This document shows, piece after piece, positions 13,577 to 22,039 of a stretch of DNA of 36,201 nucleotides. Position 1 is the first letter of the stretch; every line of letters starts with the position of its first letter. The DNA lies in IMG/VR virus record IMGVR_UViG_3300010370_000009, positions 1 to 36,201 of that record; one strand, written 5' to 3'. The translations under genes and the position numbers were made by a program. Source of the stretch: a virus. Under the pieces are notes generated by a model that worked only from the letters and a program-made list of their open reading frames with translations, had not been told where the DNA came from and did not search any database.

Positions 13577-13919
13577 TCGCAAGAAGAAAGAGCACACGGT
13601 CACCTATAAGGGGCGACCGCAAGTGAAGCAACGCCCACGCATGACGCGGCGCGGCAAGGCGTACACACCAATGAAGACCCACCTAGCGGAGAATGTTATT
13701 CGTGACGGATGGACTGGCCCGAAGTATGACGGGCCTGTGTTCTTGCGAGCAGAGTTCACGCGCGAAGGAACCATCGTGACCGTCGGCATCCATGACGGAG
13801 AAGCGTCCCCCCTTAGGGGAGACATTGACAACTATGTGAAGTTGGTGATGGATGGCCTGAACGGTGTCGCCTACGAAGACGACAACCAAATCGTATATCT
13901 GGAAGTTTACAAACAATAG
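13569..13919 (+). CDS. rusA: RusA-like Holliday junction resolvase
   Basis: I choose GTG 13569, which overlaps the primase stop and has GGAG upstream; the frame is open to a TTG at 13551. The 116-residue protein shows GRPQVKQRPRMTRRGKAYTP (the PRPR-type entry strand) and GDIDNYVKLVMDGLNGVAYE followed by DD. The acidic residues at about 85, 87, 95 and 104/105 correspond to the catalytic aspartates of RusA. It would cut four-way junctions in replicated or recombined phage DNA before packaging. Length is normal for the family. Confidence 0.88.
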   Translation: MASRKKKEHTVTYKGRPQVKQRPRMTRRGKAYTPMKTHLAENVIRDGWTGPKYDGPVFLRAEFTREGTIVTVGIHDGEASPLRGDIDNYVKLVMDGLNGVAYEDDNQIVYLEVYKQ

Positions 13920-13926
13920 GAGTGAC

Positions 13927-14226
13927 ATGACTAGTAGCAATAACCCCGAGGAGTTCAACCCCGTACTGTGGATATCAGAACTCGTGCAAGACGAAATGAA
14001 AGGTTTGCATGACACGCTGGTAGTGGTCCGCTCTTTGTGCGACCAGATGTACGGACTGCTAGCCCAGTTGAGAGGTGCACAGGAACTAACGGAACAAGAA
14101 ATGGACCTGTTCATCTATAGCGTGGACCAAGTCCTATATGTGTACGACCAGATGTTCCCATGCTGTGAGGAGTGCGAGGAAGAACAGGAACGCCTGCGAG
14201 CGGAACGAGAGTTGGACGATGACTGA
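13927..14226 (+). CDS. Acidic helical protein of unknown function
   Basis: ATG 13927 has TAGGAG seven bases upstream. The 99-residue product is helical and acidic (SELVQDEMKGLHDTLVVVRS, MDLFIYSVDQVLYVYDQMF) with a CCEEC cluster near the C-terminus and a charged tail (ERLRAERELDDD). No family recognised. It overlaps the next gene by 8 bp, so the two products are probably made together. A small DNA-mimic or adaptor is possible, but unsupported beyond composition. Confidence 0.55.
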   Translation: MTSSNNPEEFNPVLWISELVQDEMKGLHDTLVVVRSLCDQMYGLLAQLRGAQELTEQEMDLFIYSVDQVLYVYDQMFPCCEECEEEQERLRAERELDDD

Positions 14227-14692
14227 GTTCAACAAAGGCAGTTGGAACCAACGCTATAAGACGATGGGCGATACGGCCGAAACAGCGTTCACGACCATTC
14301 ACCCACACGCCCACCGTCTGGGAATCAACCGCCCAGACTTCAGCGTCGCGGCTTTGCCGCGTCTATTCAGACATACCCCAGACTTCCTATTGCCCAACGG
14401 GTTCTATGAGGTGATGGGTGTGTCCTCGCGCAACAAAGACGCAACCCTGAAACTCAAGTTTGAGAAACTAGATAGTCTCAAACAGTGGACCCTAATGGGC
14501 GACGGGTATCTATGGGTGTGGGATTCGTACCGCAAGCGATACTGGTGTGCATCCATAGATGAATGGGCGCATGCTTGCGCCCATCATGCCACCGTGTCGT
14601 TCTTTGATGACAACAACAAACCCTATTGGGACCTGCCAATCGGGCAGTTCCCATGCGAGCCAACCACGGGCGTGGACATCAGCAATGGCTAG
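14219..14692 (+). CDS. Possible endonuclease-fold protein
   Basis: ATG 14219 overlaps the previous gene. The 157-residue product contains HTPDFLLPNGFYEVMGVSSR, then KLKFEKLDSLKQW and LWVWDSYRKRYW. The layout P-D-(x8)-E-V-x-G, followed by a helix with Lys and a W-x-W-D-S strand, recalls the PD-(D/E)XK fold of phage endonucleases. However, the position expected to be Lys in E-x-K is Met, so the active site may be altered or the Lys supplied from the next helix. Position among RusA, primase and nuclease genes supports a DNA-processing role. The next gene starts inside its last codons. Confidence 0.45.
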   Translation: MTEFNKGSWNQRYKTMGDTAETAFTTIHPHAHRLGINRPDFSVAALPRLFRHTPDFLLPNGFYEVMGVSSRNKDATLKLKFEKLDSLKQWTLMGDGYLWVWDSYRKRYWCASIDEWAHACAHHATVSFFDDNNKPYWDLPIGQFPCEPTTGVDISNG

Positions 14693-15524
14693 GTCTAGAG
14701 AAGTCGGGTTGACAGCCGAGCAATGGGCACAACTAGTTGTGCCTGCGCCAGTGGGCAACGACCCAATAGAACAACTAATGGCGAGCATCAACGAGCAGAT
14801 GCCCGACGACTTCAGCATGCATATACGCGAAGCCGTCGGTAACGCTATTGCCAAGTTAGATGAACGAGAACAGTGGCTTATTGAAGCCGTGTATGTTCGC
14901 GGCATGTCCTATAAGGACATCAGCACAGTTCTCAACTACAAGTCCAAAGCATCCGCCCACAAGGCAGTGCAAGATGCAACTGATAAACTGAAAGACATCC
15001 TGTTACAAGACAAAGATATGGTAAGATTCCTACGGAGGAAAGGAAACGGAAACATGAGCAAACATCAATACTGGCAGGACGCATCGTGGGAAGCGGTCCG
15101 TTGCATTGACAGATGTTCCGTGCATGACGCGATGCCCGAAATGTTTGACATCCACTTCCACAACCTAGGGTTGTTGGTGCGGGCACACGGAGAAGAAGAA
15201 GCAATCAGCGATATCTGTTTCTCGGTTGGGTGTGAAGCATCACGAGTGCTGAACGAAATGGGCGCATGGGATATTGAACTCATGCAGGACACCCTGTGCA
15301 AGAAACAGCATGACTATGGGCATGAGAACATCAACGCCTTCGGCATCATCGGTATCGCTGTGCGCATTAGCGACAAGATTGCGCGCTACAAGAACCTTCA
15401 GGACCGCGCCAACTCTGTTGCCGACGAAACATTCTTGGACACACTGATGGACATGGTGGGTTACGCGGTGCTCGCACGCATGCTTGACAATGGCTCGTTC
15501 CATCTGGAACTGGAGCCGTTCTGA
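14685..15524 (+). CDS. Sigma region-4-like HTH fused to a DUF1599-like domain
   Basis: ATG 14685 overlaps the previous stop. The 280-residue frame has two parts. Residues ~58-108 (LDEREQWLIEAVYVRGMSYK, DISTVLNYKSKASAHKAVQD) look like a sigma factor region-4 helix-turn-helix. Residues ~124-280 contain LCKKQHDYGHENINAFGIIG, IAVRISDKIARYKNL and DTLMDMVGYAVLARML, the pattern of the DUF1599/nucleotide-modification-associated domain 1 family, related to MazG-type all-alpha enzymes. The linker region at 15034-15053 carries strong ribosome-binding sequence before an in-frame ATG at 15054, so a shorter 156-residue product containing only the second domain is likely. The HTH part is a candidate regulator of late promoters. 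Confidence 0.7.
   Translation: MARSREVGLTAEQWAQLVVPAPVGNDPIEQLMASINEQMPDDFSMHIREAVGNAIAKLDEREQWLIEAVYVRGMSYKDISTVLNYKSKASAHKAVQDATDKLKDILLQDKDMVRFLRRKGNGNMSKHQYWQDASWEAVRCIDRCSVHDAMPEMFDIHFHNLGLLVRAHGEEEAISDICFSVGCEASRVLNEMGAWDIELMQDTLCKKQHDYGHENINAFGIIGIAVRISDKIARYKNLQDRANSVADETFLDTLMDMVGYAVLARMLDNGSFHLELEPF
15034..15056 (+). promoter_or_regulatory. Internal ribosome binding site and in-frame start
   Basis: GGAGGAAAGGAAACGGAAAC immediately precedes ATG 15054, inside the fused sigma-like/DUF1599-like frame. Spacing from AAGGA to ATG is nine bases. It would allow separate synthesis of the 156-residue C-terminal protein (15054-15524). Confidence 0.55.
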
Positions 15525-15694
15525 TGGCACCACGGAAGAAACCATCGGTTGACTTGAAGGAAGCACAGTCGCAGTTGACGCAAGTCAAAGCCCTGATTAT
15601 ATCTCTGGGTCAACCATACGCGCGCGTGCGTCGCATAGACGACGCGCTAGAGGTCATCAACTCATTGATGGAGAAAGAGAAACCGAAACAATGA
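15524..15694 (+). CDS. 56-residue helical protein
   Basis: ATG 15524 overlaps the stop of the previous gene (TGATG), and its TGA overlaps the next ATG (ATGA). The product starts MAPRKKPSVDLKEAQSQLTQ and continues with a helical, mildly basic sequence ending in MEKEKPKQ. The double overlap and good helical periodicity (VKALIISLGQPYARVRRIDD) support a real gene. Function unknown; possibly a small coiled-coil accessory of the replication block. Confidence 0.65.
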   Translation: MAPRKKPSVDLKEAQSQLTQVKALIISLGQPYARVRRIDDALEVINSLMEKEKPKQ

Positions 15695-15948
15695 CTGACG
15701 CAGACTTTGACCCAGAGGACATGGCCGAGATTGAGAAACGGTTTCGTGAAGTCTTATTGAACCAAGGAGAACAGCGGGAGGGATATGAACTGGTGTTCTT
15801 CATCACCGACGAAGATGCGATGGACTTGCTGGCATCCTATGAGGATGCCGCGCGAGGTAACGCATTAGCGATGGCTAAATGCTGGCGGGAGTTCTCCAAG
15901 ATTATGCGACGCTTACAGGATGCGGTGACAGATGGCGAAGATTATTAG
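15691..15948 (+). CDS. Acidic early protein of unknown function
   Basis: An 85-residue product whose ATG overlaps the stop of the preceding small gene. Sequence: MTDADFDPEDMAEIEKRFRE, then ELVFFITDEDAMDLLASYED and a helical C-terminus. It is strongly acidic and mostly helical with no known motif. It shares a 17-bp overlap with the membrane peptide gene at 15932. Position at the end of the early operon, among very small genes, is typical of accessory host-interaction genes; the role is not determined. Confidence 0.6.
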   Translation: MTDADFDPEDMAEIEKRFREVLLNQGEQREGYELVFFITDEDAMDLLASYEDAARGNALAMAKCWREFSKIMRRLQDAVTDGEDY

Positions 15949-16111
15949 ACACATCACTCTGATGCTTCTCGGATTCGGCATCGGCTATATCGCGGGTGCC
16001 GCGATGTACGCCTACTTCGTAGCCGAACACTATAGGACTGGCGGCTCAGATAAGACCGCTATGAAACACCAACGGACAACAATCAAGAAGGGGGCCAACA
16101 GTGGCAACTAA
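15932..16111 (+). CDS. 59-residue membrane protein
   Basis: ATG 15932 to TAA 16111, overlapping the genes on both sides (17 and 11 bp). The product begins MAKIIRHITLMLLGFGIGYI and continues AGAAMYAYFVAEHY, a clear single membrane span with a basic start, then a hydrophilic basic tail (KHQRTTIKKGANSGN). Such short, overlapping membrane peptides are common in phages. Possible roles include superinfection exclusion or regulation of lysis timing. It lies far from the holin in the late block, so I do not call it a holin. Confidence 0.6.
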   Translation: MAKIIRHITLMLLGFGIGYIAGAAMYAYFVAEHYRTGGSDKTAMKHQRTTIKKGANSGN

Positions 16112-16445
16112 GAATCCTCCCATCCCTCCGCTAGTGGAAATCTTCTGGGAAGACCACTACAGCATGGGCGACGACTGGCATGAGCCAGACCACAAGCACA
16201 CGCCATGCATCCTGAGCGCAGTCGGATATATCGTCGCGGAAGACGAGATGTATTACTATGTGGCATCCACCTACGAGTTGGACAGCGGTAAATACAACGG
16301 TGGCACAGCAGTCCTAAAGAACTGCATCATCAACTTCCGACGCTATACGCCGAAGCAAGCAATCGTTGACCGCAAGACCAAGACCACGAAGACCAAAGGT
16401 AAAGCAATCAAGACCACGCCGATGCGTGGTCCGCGCAGACACTAG
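16101..16445 (+). CDS. Conserved small phage protein of unknown function
   Basis: GTG 16101 follows AAGGGGG with six bases of spacing. The 114-residue product begins MATKNPPIPPLVEIFWEDHY, continues with SMGDDWHEPDHKHTPCILSA and VGYIVAEDEMYYYVASTYE, and has a Lys/Thr-rich basic C-terminus. The VEI-x-W-x-D-H start and the YY-strand pattern are familiar from short proteins of many aquatic phages, where a function has not been shown. It is the last gene of the plus-strand block. Its TAG overlaps the stop codon of the convergent endolysin gene in the shared tetramer CTAG. Confidence 0.65.
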   Translation: MATKNPPIPPLVEIFWEDHYSMGDDWHEPDHKHTPCILSAVGYIVAEDEMYYYVASTYELDSGKYNGGTAVLKNCIINFRRYTPKQAIVDRKTKTTKTKGKAIKTTPMRGPRRH

Positions 16446-16933
16446 GCTTTCGGGGGCTTGGACCCATAGGCAGGTTCCAGCAACTTGCCGAACACCACAT
16501 CAAACCAGTCCGCACTGTCCGCGACAGTGGGGCTGAGTTCAACATGAATCCACTTGCCATAGGGTGCTCCCGCGACCGTCGGCTTGGTGTAATCACGCCA
16601 AGACTGGCGGTCGCAACACCATCCACGCCCATGGGGGCGCGGGTAATAGTCAACAATCAACTCAACTCCCAGTGCACCGTTATTGCGCACAAGGAAGTCA
16701 ATCAAAGCCAACCCGTCCTCGCGGTTGCTGAACCCGAAGTCAATCGCTCTGCCCGTGCTGTGAACACTGGGTTTCTCTTTCCCGCGCATATTGCGAATCT
16801 GGAACGAACCCAGATTCTTGATGCGTCCCCCATTCAGGAACACAATCCAGTCAATGAACTTCTGTGTCCCCTTGCGCTTGCCTTTGGAGTCGCCGTCATA
16901 GCCCGTATAGGGTCGTTTGTTATTGAGGTTCAA
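16442..16933 (-). CDS. Endolysin, M15-like D-Ala-D-Ala metallopeptidase
   Basis: The protein carries SVHSTGRAIDFGF and KWIHVELSP, the H-x(3)-GRA-x-D...H-x-E layout of zinc peptidases of the M15/DD-carboxypeptidase type, that is His58, Asp65, His130 and Glu132 from the TTG start. It would cut peptide cross-links in peptidoglycan at lysis. I choose TTG 16933 because AAGGA lies nine bases upstream and the overlap with the giant gene is only 14 bp. The frame is open to GTG 16969, which has no ribosome site. There is no signal peptide, so export needs the holin. It is last in the late block, far from the holin (32399). Confidence 0.8.
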   Translation of the reverse strand: MNLNNKRPYTGYDGDSKGKRKGTQKFIDWIVFLNGGRIKNLGSFQIRNMRGKEKPSVHSTGRAIDFGFSNREDGLALIDFLVRNNGALGVELIVDYYPRPHGRGWCCDRQSWRDYTKPTVAGAPYGKWIHVELSPTVADSADWFDVVFGKLLEPAYGSKPPKA

Positions 16934-19900
16934 GATAACCCGTCCTTGTAAGATTAGCCAAATAGTCACGCAACGCGAACTGCCTGCGGGTCAGTTCGTT
17001 CAACTGTTCCTGTTCCGATATGCCACGGTACGGTACGCCCAGCGCGCTAGCGATGGACGAACCTTGCCGTTGCACATACGATTCCTTGCCACCCAACTGA
17101 GGTATGTAGCGTTGCAACTGTGCCAACGGTGGCAACAAGTTCGGCACCGCATACGCGGCCTTAGAAGATGTATAGGGCTGGCCTTGGGCGGTGAACCCAG
17201 ACTGACCGAACAGTGCGCCACCCAAGAACGCTGGGATGTCCAGCGGTCCGCGAACCATCTGAGGTTTGTCGCTGAACGGCACATCGGTCGCATACTGGCG
17301 TGAACCCAACAGTTCTGGAATCAACTTGATGGCTGGGTTGAACTGGCTGAGCAGACGCATCGGGTCTGCCATCATTGCCATCTGACCCCTCAGTTCCAAC
17401 TGGGGTAGGTCGGGGTTCAGCACGGCACCCTTGGAGAAACCAAGGGGGCCTTGCGCTTCAAGCCATGAAGGCAACACTAGGTTCTCGTCGGGTGGCAGGT
17501 TGCGCTGAACCGACTCGTATGCGCGATATAGCGACGGTCTGGCAACCTGATTCACCATCTGCAACGGGATGTTACGGCTAGCAAATATCCAGAAGGGAAT
17601 AAAGTTGCGCATCACTTCGTCAACCTTGCTCAGGTCCGTATAGTCAAAGTGGTAGCGCGCCACCTGAGCGGCGGCCGCGTCCATATCCAAACCGCGACGA
17701 AGCGAGGACAAAGCCAACGACATACGGGCGGCCAACTCCGCCCCCTCGTTCGCCTGTGTCCACGCGCGGAACGGCTTGGTTGATAGCAGTCGCCCACCCT
17801 TGCCAGTCAGAACTGGATACAGCAAATCGTCGGTTGTCTGGCCACCACCAGTGGCCAAATAGACGCGATAAGCCTGCTCGTATAGGTCGCGTTCGGCGGC
17901 GGGAACCGACTCCAACGCGGCGTTGATACCAAGACGATTAGCCTTGATGGCAAACGCTATTCCTTCCTTCGTTTCTGCGAGCGTCACGCCAGCAACAAAG
18001 TTGTTGAACGCGGCCGTATAAGAGTTACGGACGATAAATCCAGCCGTAAACATTGCGGAAATCTTGAAGAACCGCGTATAGGCGTTGTATATCTTGCGGA
18101 ACTTGCCCCACTCTGCTGGCGTTGACAGTGAACGAATCCTGTTGAATAGCATGTCTGCAATCTCGGGTGGCATCTGAACGCCGAGACTTTCAATCTCCGA
18201 CCATCCCCGTTCAATCTTGCTACGAAGAACATTGCCGAACTCGCCATTCATCACGCGGTCCATTTGTCCGACGGTGAACTCTCTAGCGGATTCGTAAATA
18301 GCGACCTGCGCCTCATAGCCCTTCAACTGGAGAATAACTTTCTCCAACGCTTCCTTCTGGGATGCGGGAAGTTCAAGCGCGCGCAGATTCTCTAATGCTT
18401 GGGTTGTGCTACGCAACCATTCGGCACTGACTTCACCAGCGGAACCCTTCGTTGGGGGTCTGCTGAGAAGCAGGTCTTGAATAGTCTTCAGGTCATCCTC
18501 ATACAGTTGACCGTATGTTGCTTTCCATTCACCCAACTCGCCACGCAAAGAACTGGCGGCATCCATAGATGCTTGCGCTGTACGCAGTTCATCGCCCTTC
18601 TTGGCCGCACCCTTGATAACAGGGTCGTTCTTCAACGCCGTATCAAGTTTGCGTTGCTCCGCCTGCAACTTACGCGCGGTAGACGCTGACTGTGCCTCGG
18701 CTTCAGCGCGGCTAACGGTCTTCGTACCACCCTTCAGTTGAGGAATATCAATAGCCTCTTGTGCTTTGCGTACCGTTTCGGCCGCAGTTGAAACACGCCC
18801 CTCTAGTTGACTGGCCGACGACCTGACACCACCAACCTGACGACCAACACTAGCGGCTTGTGCCTGTCGGCGGGCGACCTCCTCGGCCGCCGCCGCTAAT
18901 GCCTGCTCATTAGTGCCGAGCATTGAAGTGGCAATATCTCGGCTGGCTTGTGCGCCCATCAAAGCCCCAACAGGGTCAAATCCTGCGGTGCTAAGAACCG
19001 AGTCAGCAATATCCGCAGGCACTTCTTCCATGGTGCGACTGAGATGCCCAGCGTTCAACACCGTATCAAGGCCATAGCCGAAAGTGTTGAACTCACCGAT
19101 GTTCACACCAATGACATCCGAGAACCCAGAACCCGAGGAGCCAATGAACCCGATGGCATCGTACAGCATGTCGTTGCCATCAACATAAACATCAACAGGG
19201 AACGACGGGTCCATGCTCTGCTTGGACAACCAAAGGTCCAACATGGAGCCAACAGCCTCCATGTCATCATCAAATAGCGACGAGAACTCGGCCGCGCTCA
19301 TGTTGCTGAAATCACGGCGCGCCATCTTGTCCACGCGAATAAGGATTCCAGCCAACTCTGGTTCTGCCTCCACAAAGGTGGGGTCCAATGCGTTGGCCCC
19401 ACCACGCTGAGAGCGGATAACGGTATCCCACATCTCACCGAAATATTCGGCGGTCTGATTGTCACCCAACTTGTTGATGGCTCCACCGATTCCGTAACCC
19501 AAACCATCAATGAAATCCAAATAGTCTTCGCCATTCTCCCACGGCTTGAGAATACGACCAGTCATACCACCCTGAACATCGGGAGCGTAAGCCATCACAA
19601 AGTCATTAGGGTCAGCACCTTCGGGCAGATGCTGATACACGGGTACGCCCTCGGCGTATCCCGAGTCCAGTTTCTCAACATCAGCCTTGTGAACGAAGTA
19701 AACACCATCAGGGAAGTCTTCGCTTGACCGTTCAACAACAGTATTCAGATTCTCAATCTGCTTATCCAACGCCCGCAACTCTGCGGTCGTTGACTCAACG
19801 GCACCACTAGCCGCGGTCACAGCCCTAGTGGCTTTGCCTCGCGGGCCAACGGACCTTTGCAAGCGTGCACGCCTAGTTTCCAACGCCTTCAGTTTGCTAG

Positions 19901-22037
19901 CGGTACGAGACTCCGACTTGGCAAGAATCTGGGCGGCCATCTCCCGAGGGTCGCTCGGCCGATTCTTCATCTTCGGGAACATGCGCTGATGCGCTTCCTC
20001 CAAATACATGGTGGCCGCAAGTTCCAACTGGTCGTTCTCTGACAACGCCTTGTCAATACCCTCCAGACGGGCACGATACGGGGCGGTGACAGCATCAAAC
20101 GCTTCCTTGATTTCTCCACCACGAGCAGTAGCCAAAGCATCAGCCGCATTGAAATCCTCCAACGCTTTAGCAATGATTACGGTCAACTCCTGAAGTTGCT
20201 GTTCGTTGAAGATTGACTGCTGGGCCTTATCAATAAGAACCTTGCTGGCAACATTCTGGGCGGTACCCAGAATATTCGCCGCCTTATTCGCTGTCTTATT
20301 CAGGTTTCTCCCAATAGACATTACGCCTTCGCTGATGGTATTCAGACTTCTATTCAGCGTCGCAACAACCCTGCCATCAGGTATCATTTCCTTTGTTACG
20401 CCACGAACAACATCAGGCCCATAGTCAAACAGGCGGTCGGTGAAACCGACGCGCTTCACCAAGTTGCCAACCGAGTTGATATACGAGTTCATATAGGTGG
20501 CGGCATCATCCTCAAACCACTTGAACCCCAACTCGTCCATAGAAATATCGTTGATTTCCTTGATTGTTGCAGTACCGTCACCCGTGTCGGTGACCAGTTT
20601 CCTACCCAACCATTCCTTGCCTGTCTCCAGCGTTCGTCCACGCAGAATCTGAGGCCCACGAATAAACTCATCTGGGGTCAAATCCACCATCTGCTTCATA
20701 TAGGACTGCCAGCGAGTATTTGCCCACCGCTTGGAGGACAGATACTCGCGCGCTTCCTTGGACAGACTGTGGTTCACATAGTTCTGGCGAACATTTATCT
20801 TATAGGCGCGGACACCACGGCGGCTGGAGAACTCGTCAACAACAGAGTTGCCTGCTTCCCTGACATCCACATAGAACTTGCGGACTTTACCAATCAAATC
20901 TTCGGAACCAGACGGAGCCTGCAAAGTGAGGTCTTCCAAATAGTGTGCAATCTTCTCGCCAGTGCGCGCTTCCCAATCGCGTGCTTCGCTGGCAAGTTGC
21001 TGATGTTGCGCCGCAAGTTTATTCACAAACGACTTGCCTAAAGATTTGCCTCGCTGAGCAGACGAATAACCACCCAAACGGTTAGTCATCTCTTTCAGCG
21101 TCAAACTCTCAACCGAATCCAAACCTGCCGTCTTGCGCCACAACTCGGGAACGAGTTTGGCTTCACGCATCGCCTTGCCCATAAGGGCGTTCTGTATGGG
21201 ACGAAGCATCGGGAAGTCTCCGATACGCGCCCGCAACAATGACGCATTAGAACCAATAACCTCAGCAAACTTCTCGCTGGCGGCACGAGTCCTCGTGCCT
21301 TCCTTACCAATAACCTGCCCAGCCTTGCTACCAAATGACCGCGTAACACCCTTGGGCACATTCAGAACTTGACGCTCAACATCGTCCAAAGCCCATTCGC
21401 CGTAACGAAGAATGGAACCGTCAGCAATCTTCGCGGCCAAACTAGGAGCCTTGGCAATGTTCGCTTCTTCGGCCGCCTTGGTGGCCAATGCGGCGCGACC
21501 CTTCCAACCCGTGTATCCGCTAGCACCAAAGGTCATATAGGTCAATGGGTCGGCGGCGATGTCCACGGCAATACCAACGGGAGCATCAATCCACTTGATG
21601 CCTGTCTTGGAAATCAGCGTGGACGGATAGAAGTTCTCGTCAAATGGCTGGGTGACAAGTTCCTTCAGCGACGCACCCCCACCTGTCAACAAATCTGCGC
21701 CTTCCTTGGCGACAGATGCGACAGTACGCACGGGTAGACCGCTGATATAACCGATGTTCTTTGCGGCCCCACTAAGGCCGCTAAGAATCCATCCTCCGAT
21801 TCCACGCGAATAGCGTGAACTGCCCTTGCCAGAAATCTCTGCCGCGGCTTGACGCAAAGCATCAGTGTATTTGCCGCTAGAAACCAGTGCAGGACTGCCC
21901 GCCAACCGTGTGTTGGCGGTACGCAAAGAAGTGCCTAGTTCAACTTGCTTGGCAAGAATCGCTGGGTTGACTGAACCGCCAGCAGAACCTGCCGTGCTTT
22001 GTCCAGCCTTGCGTAGGATGTCCTCAAATGCTCCCAT
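16920..22037 (-). CDS. Giant internal virion/ejection-type protein (1,705 residues)
   Basis: The largest gene, about 14% of the genome. The N-terminal half is rich in Ala/Gly and helices (SRYSRGIGGWILSGLSGAAK, APVGIAVDIAADPLTYMTFG). Several coiled-coil-rich stretches occupy the middle (around residues 600-740 and 1080-1250). The C-terminal ~450 residues contain a hydrophobic segment (FFKISAMFTAGFIVRNSYTA) and VARYHFDYTDLSKVDEVMRN followed by FIPFWIFASRNIPLQM, a block I recall from very large structural or polyvalent proteins of other phages. With the three preceding mid-sized genes it looks like a set of internal core/ejection proteins as in podoviruses, though no transglycosylase or polymerase motif was found. 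Start ATG 22037 has AAGG upstream. Confidence 0.7.
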   Translation of the reverse strand: MGAFEDILRKAGQSTAGSAGGSVNPAILAKQVELGTSLRTANTRLAGSPALVSSGKYTDALRQAAAEISGKGSSRYSRGIGGWILSGLSGAAKNIGYISGLPVRTVASVAKEGADLLTGGGASLKELVTQPFDENFYPSTLISKTGIKWIDAPVGIAVDIAADPLTYMTFGASGYTGWKGRAALATKAAEEANIAKAPSLAAKIADGSILRYGEWALDDVERQVLNVPKGVTRSFGSKAGQVIGKEGTRTRAASEKFAEVIGSNASLLRARIGDFPMLRPIQNALMGKAMREAKLVPELWRKTAGLDSVESLTLKEMTNRLGGYSSAQRGKSLGKSFVNKLAAQHQQLASEARDWEARTGEKIAHYLEDLTLQAPSGSEDLIGKVRKFYVDVREAGNSVVDEFSSRRGVRAYKINVRQNYVNHSLSKEAREYLSSKRWANTRWQSYMKQMVDLTPDEFIRGPQILRGRTLETGKEWLGRKLVTDTGDGTATIKEINDISMDELGFKWFEDDAATYMNSYINSVGNLVKRVGFTDRLFDYGPDVVRGVTKEMIPDGRVVATLNRSLNTISEGVMSIGRNLNKTANKAANILGTAQNVASKVLIDKAQQSIFNEQQLQELTVIIAKALEDFNAADALATARGGEIKEAFDAVTAPYRARLEGIDKALSENDQLELAATMYLEEAHQRMFPKMKNRPSDPREMAAQILAKSESRTASKLKALETRRARLQRSVGPRGKATRAVTAASGAVESTTAELRALDKQIENLNTVVERSSEDFPDGVYFVHKADVEKLDSGYAEGVPVYQHLPEGADPNDFVMAYAPDVQGGMTGRILKPWENGEDYLDFIDGLGYGIGGAINKLGDNQTAEYFGEMWDTVIRSQRGGANALDPTFVEAEPELAGILIRVDKMARRDFSNMSAAEFSSLFDDDMEAVGSMLDLWLSKQSMDPSFPVDVYVDGNDMLYDAIGFIGSSGSGFSDVIGVNIGEFNTFGYGLDTVLNAGHLSRTMEEVPADIADSVLSTAGFDPVGALMGAQASRDIATSMLGTNEQALAAAAEEVARRQAQAASVGRQVGGVRSSASQLEGRVSTAAETVRKAQEAIDIPQLKGGTKTVSRAEAEAQSASTARKLQAEQRKLDTALKNDPVIKGAAKKGDELRTAQASMDAASSLRGELGEWKATYGQLYEDDLKTIQDLLLSRPPTKGSAGEVSAEWLRSTTQALENLRALELPASQKEALEKVILQLKGYEAQVAIYESAREFTVGQMDRVMNGEFGNVLRSKIERGWSEIESLGVQMPPEIADMLFNRIRSLSTPAEWGKFRKIYNAYTRFFKISAMFTAGFIVRNSYTAAFNNFVAGVTLAETKEGIAFAIKANRLGINAALESVPAAERDLYEQAYRVYLATGGGQTTDDLLYPVLTGKGGRLLSTKPFRAWTQANEGAELAARMSLALSSLRRGLDMDAAAAQVARYHFDYTDLSKVDEVMRNFIPFWIFASRNIPLQMVNQVARPSLYRAYESVQRNLPPDENLVLPSWLEAQGPLGFSKGAVLNPDLPQLELRGQMAMMADPMRLLSQFNPAIKLIPELLGSRQYATDVPFSDKPQMVRGPLDIPAFLGGALFGQSGFTAQGQPYTSSKAAYAVPNLLPPLAQLQRYIPQLGGKESYVQRQGSSIASALGVPYRGISEQEQLNELTRRQFALRDYLANLTRTGYLEPQ

Positions 22038-22039
22038 TA

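Noticed and set aside
16920-22037. Virion RNA polymerase as reader of the late motif
   Set aside because: I looked for the DxDGD-type catalytic motif of multisubunit-like phage polymerases and for T7-type motifs in the giant protein; VDVYVDGND is only a superficial likeness.
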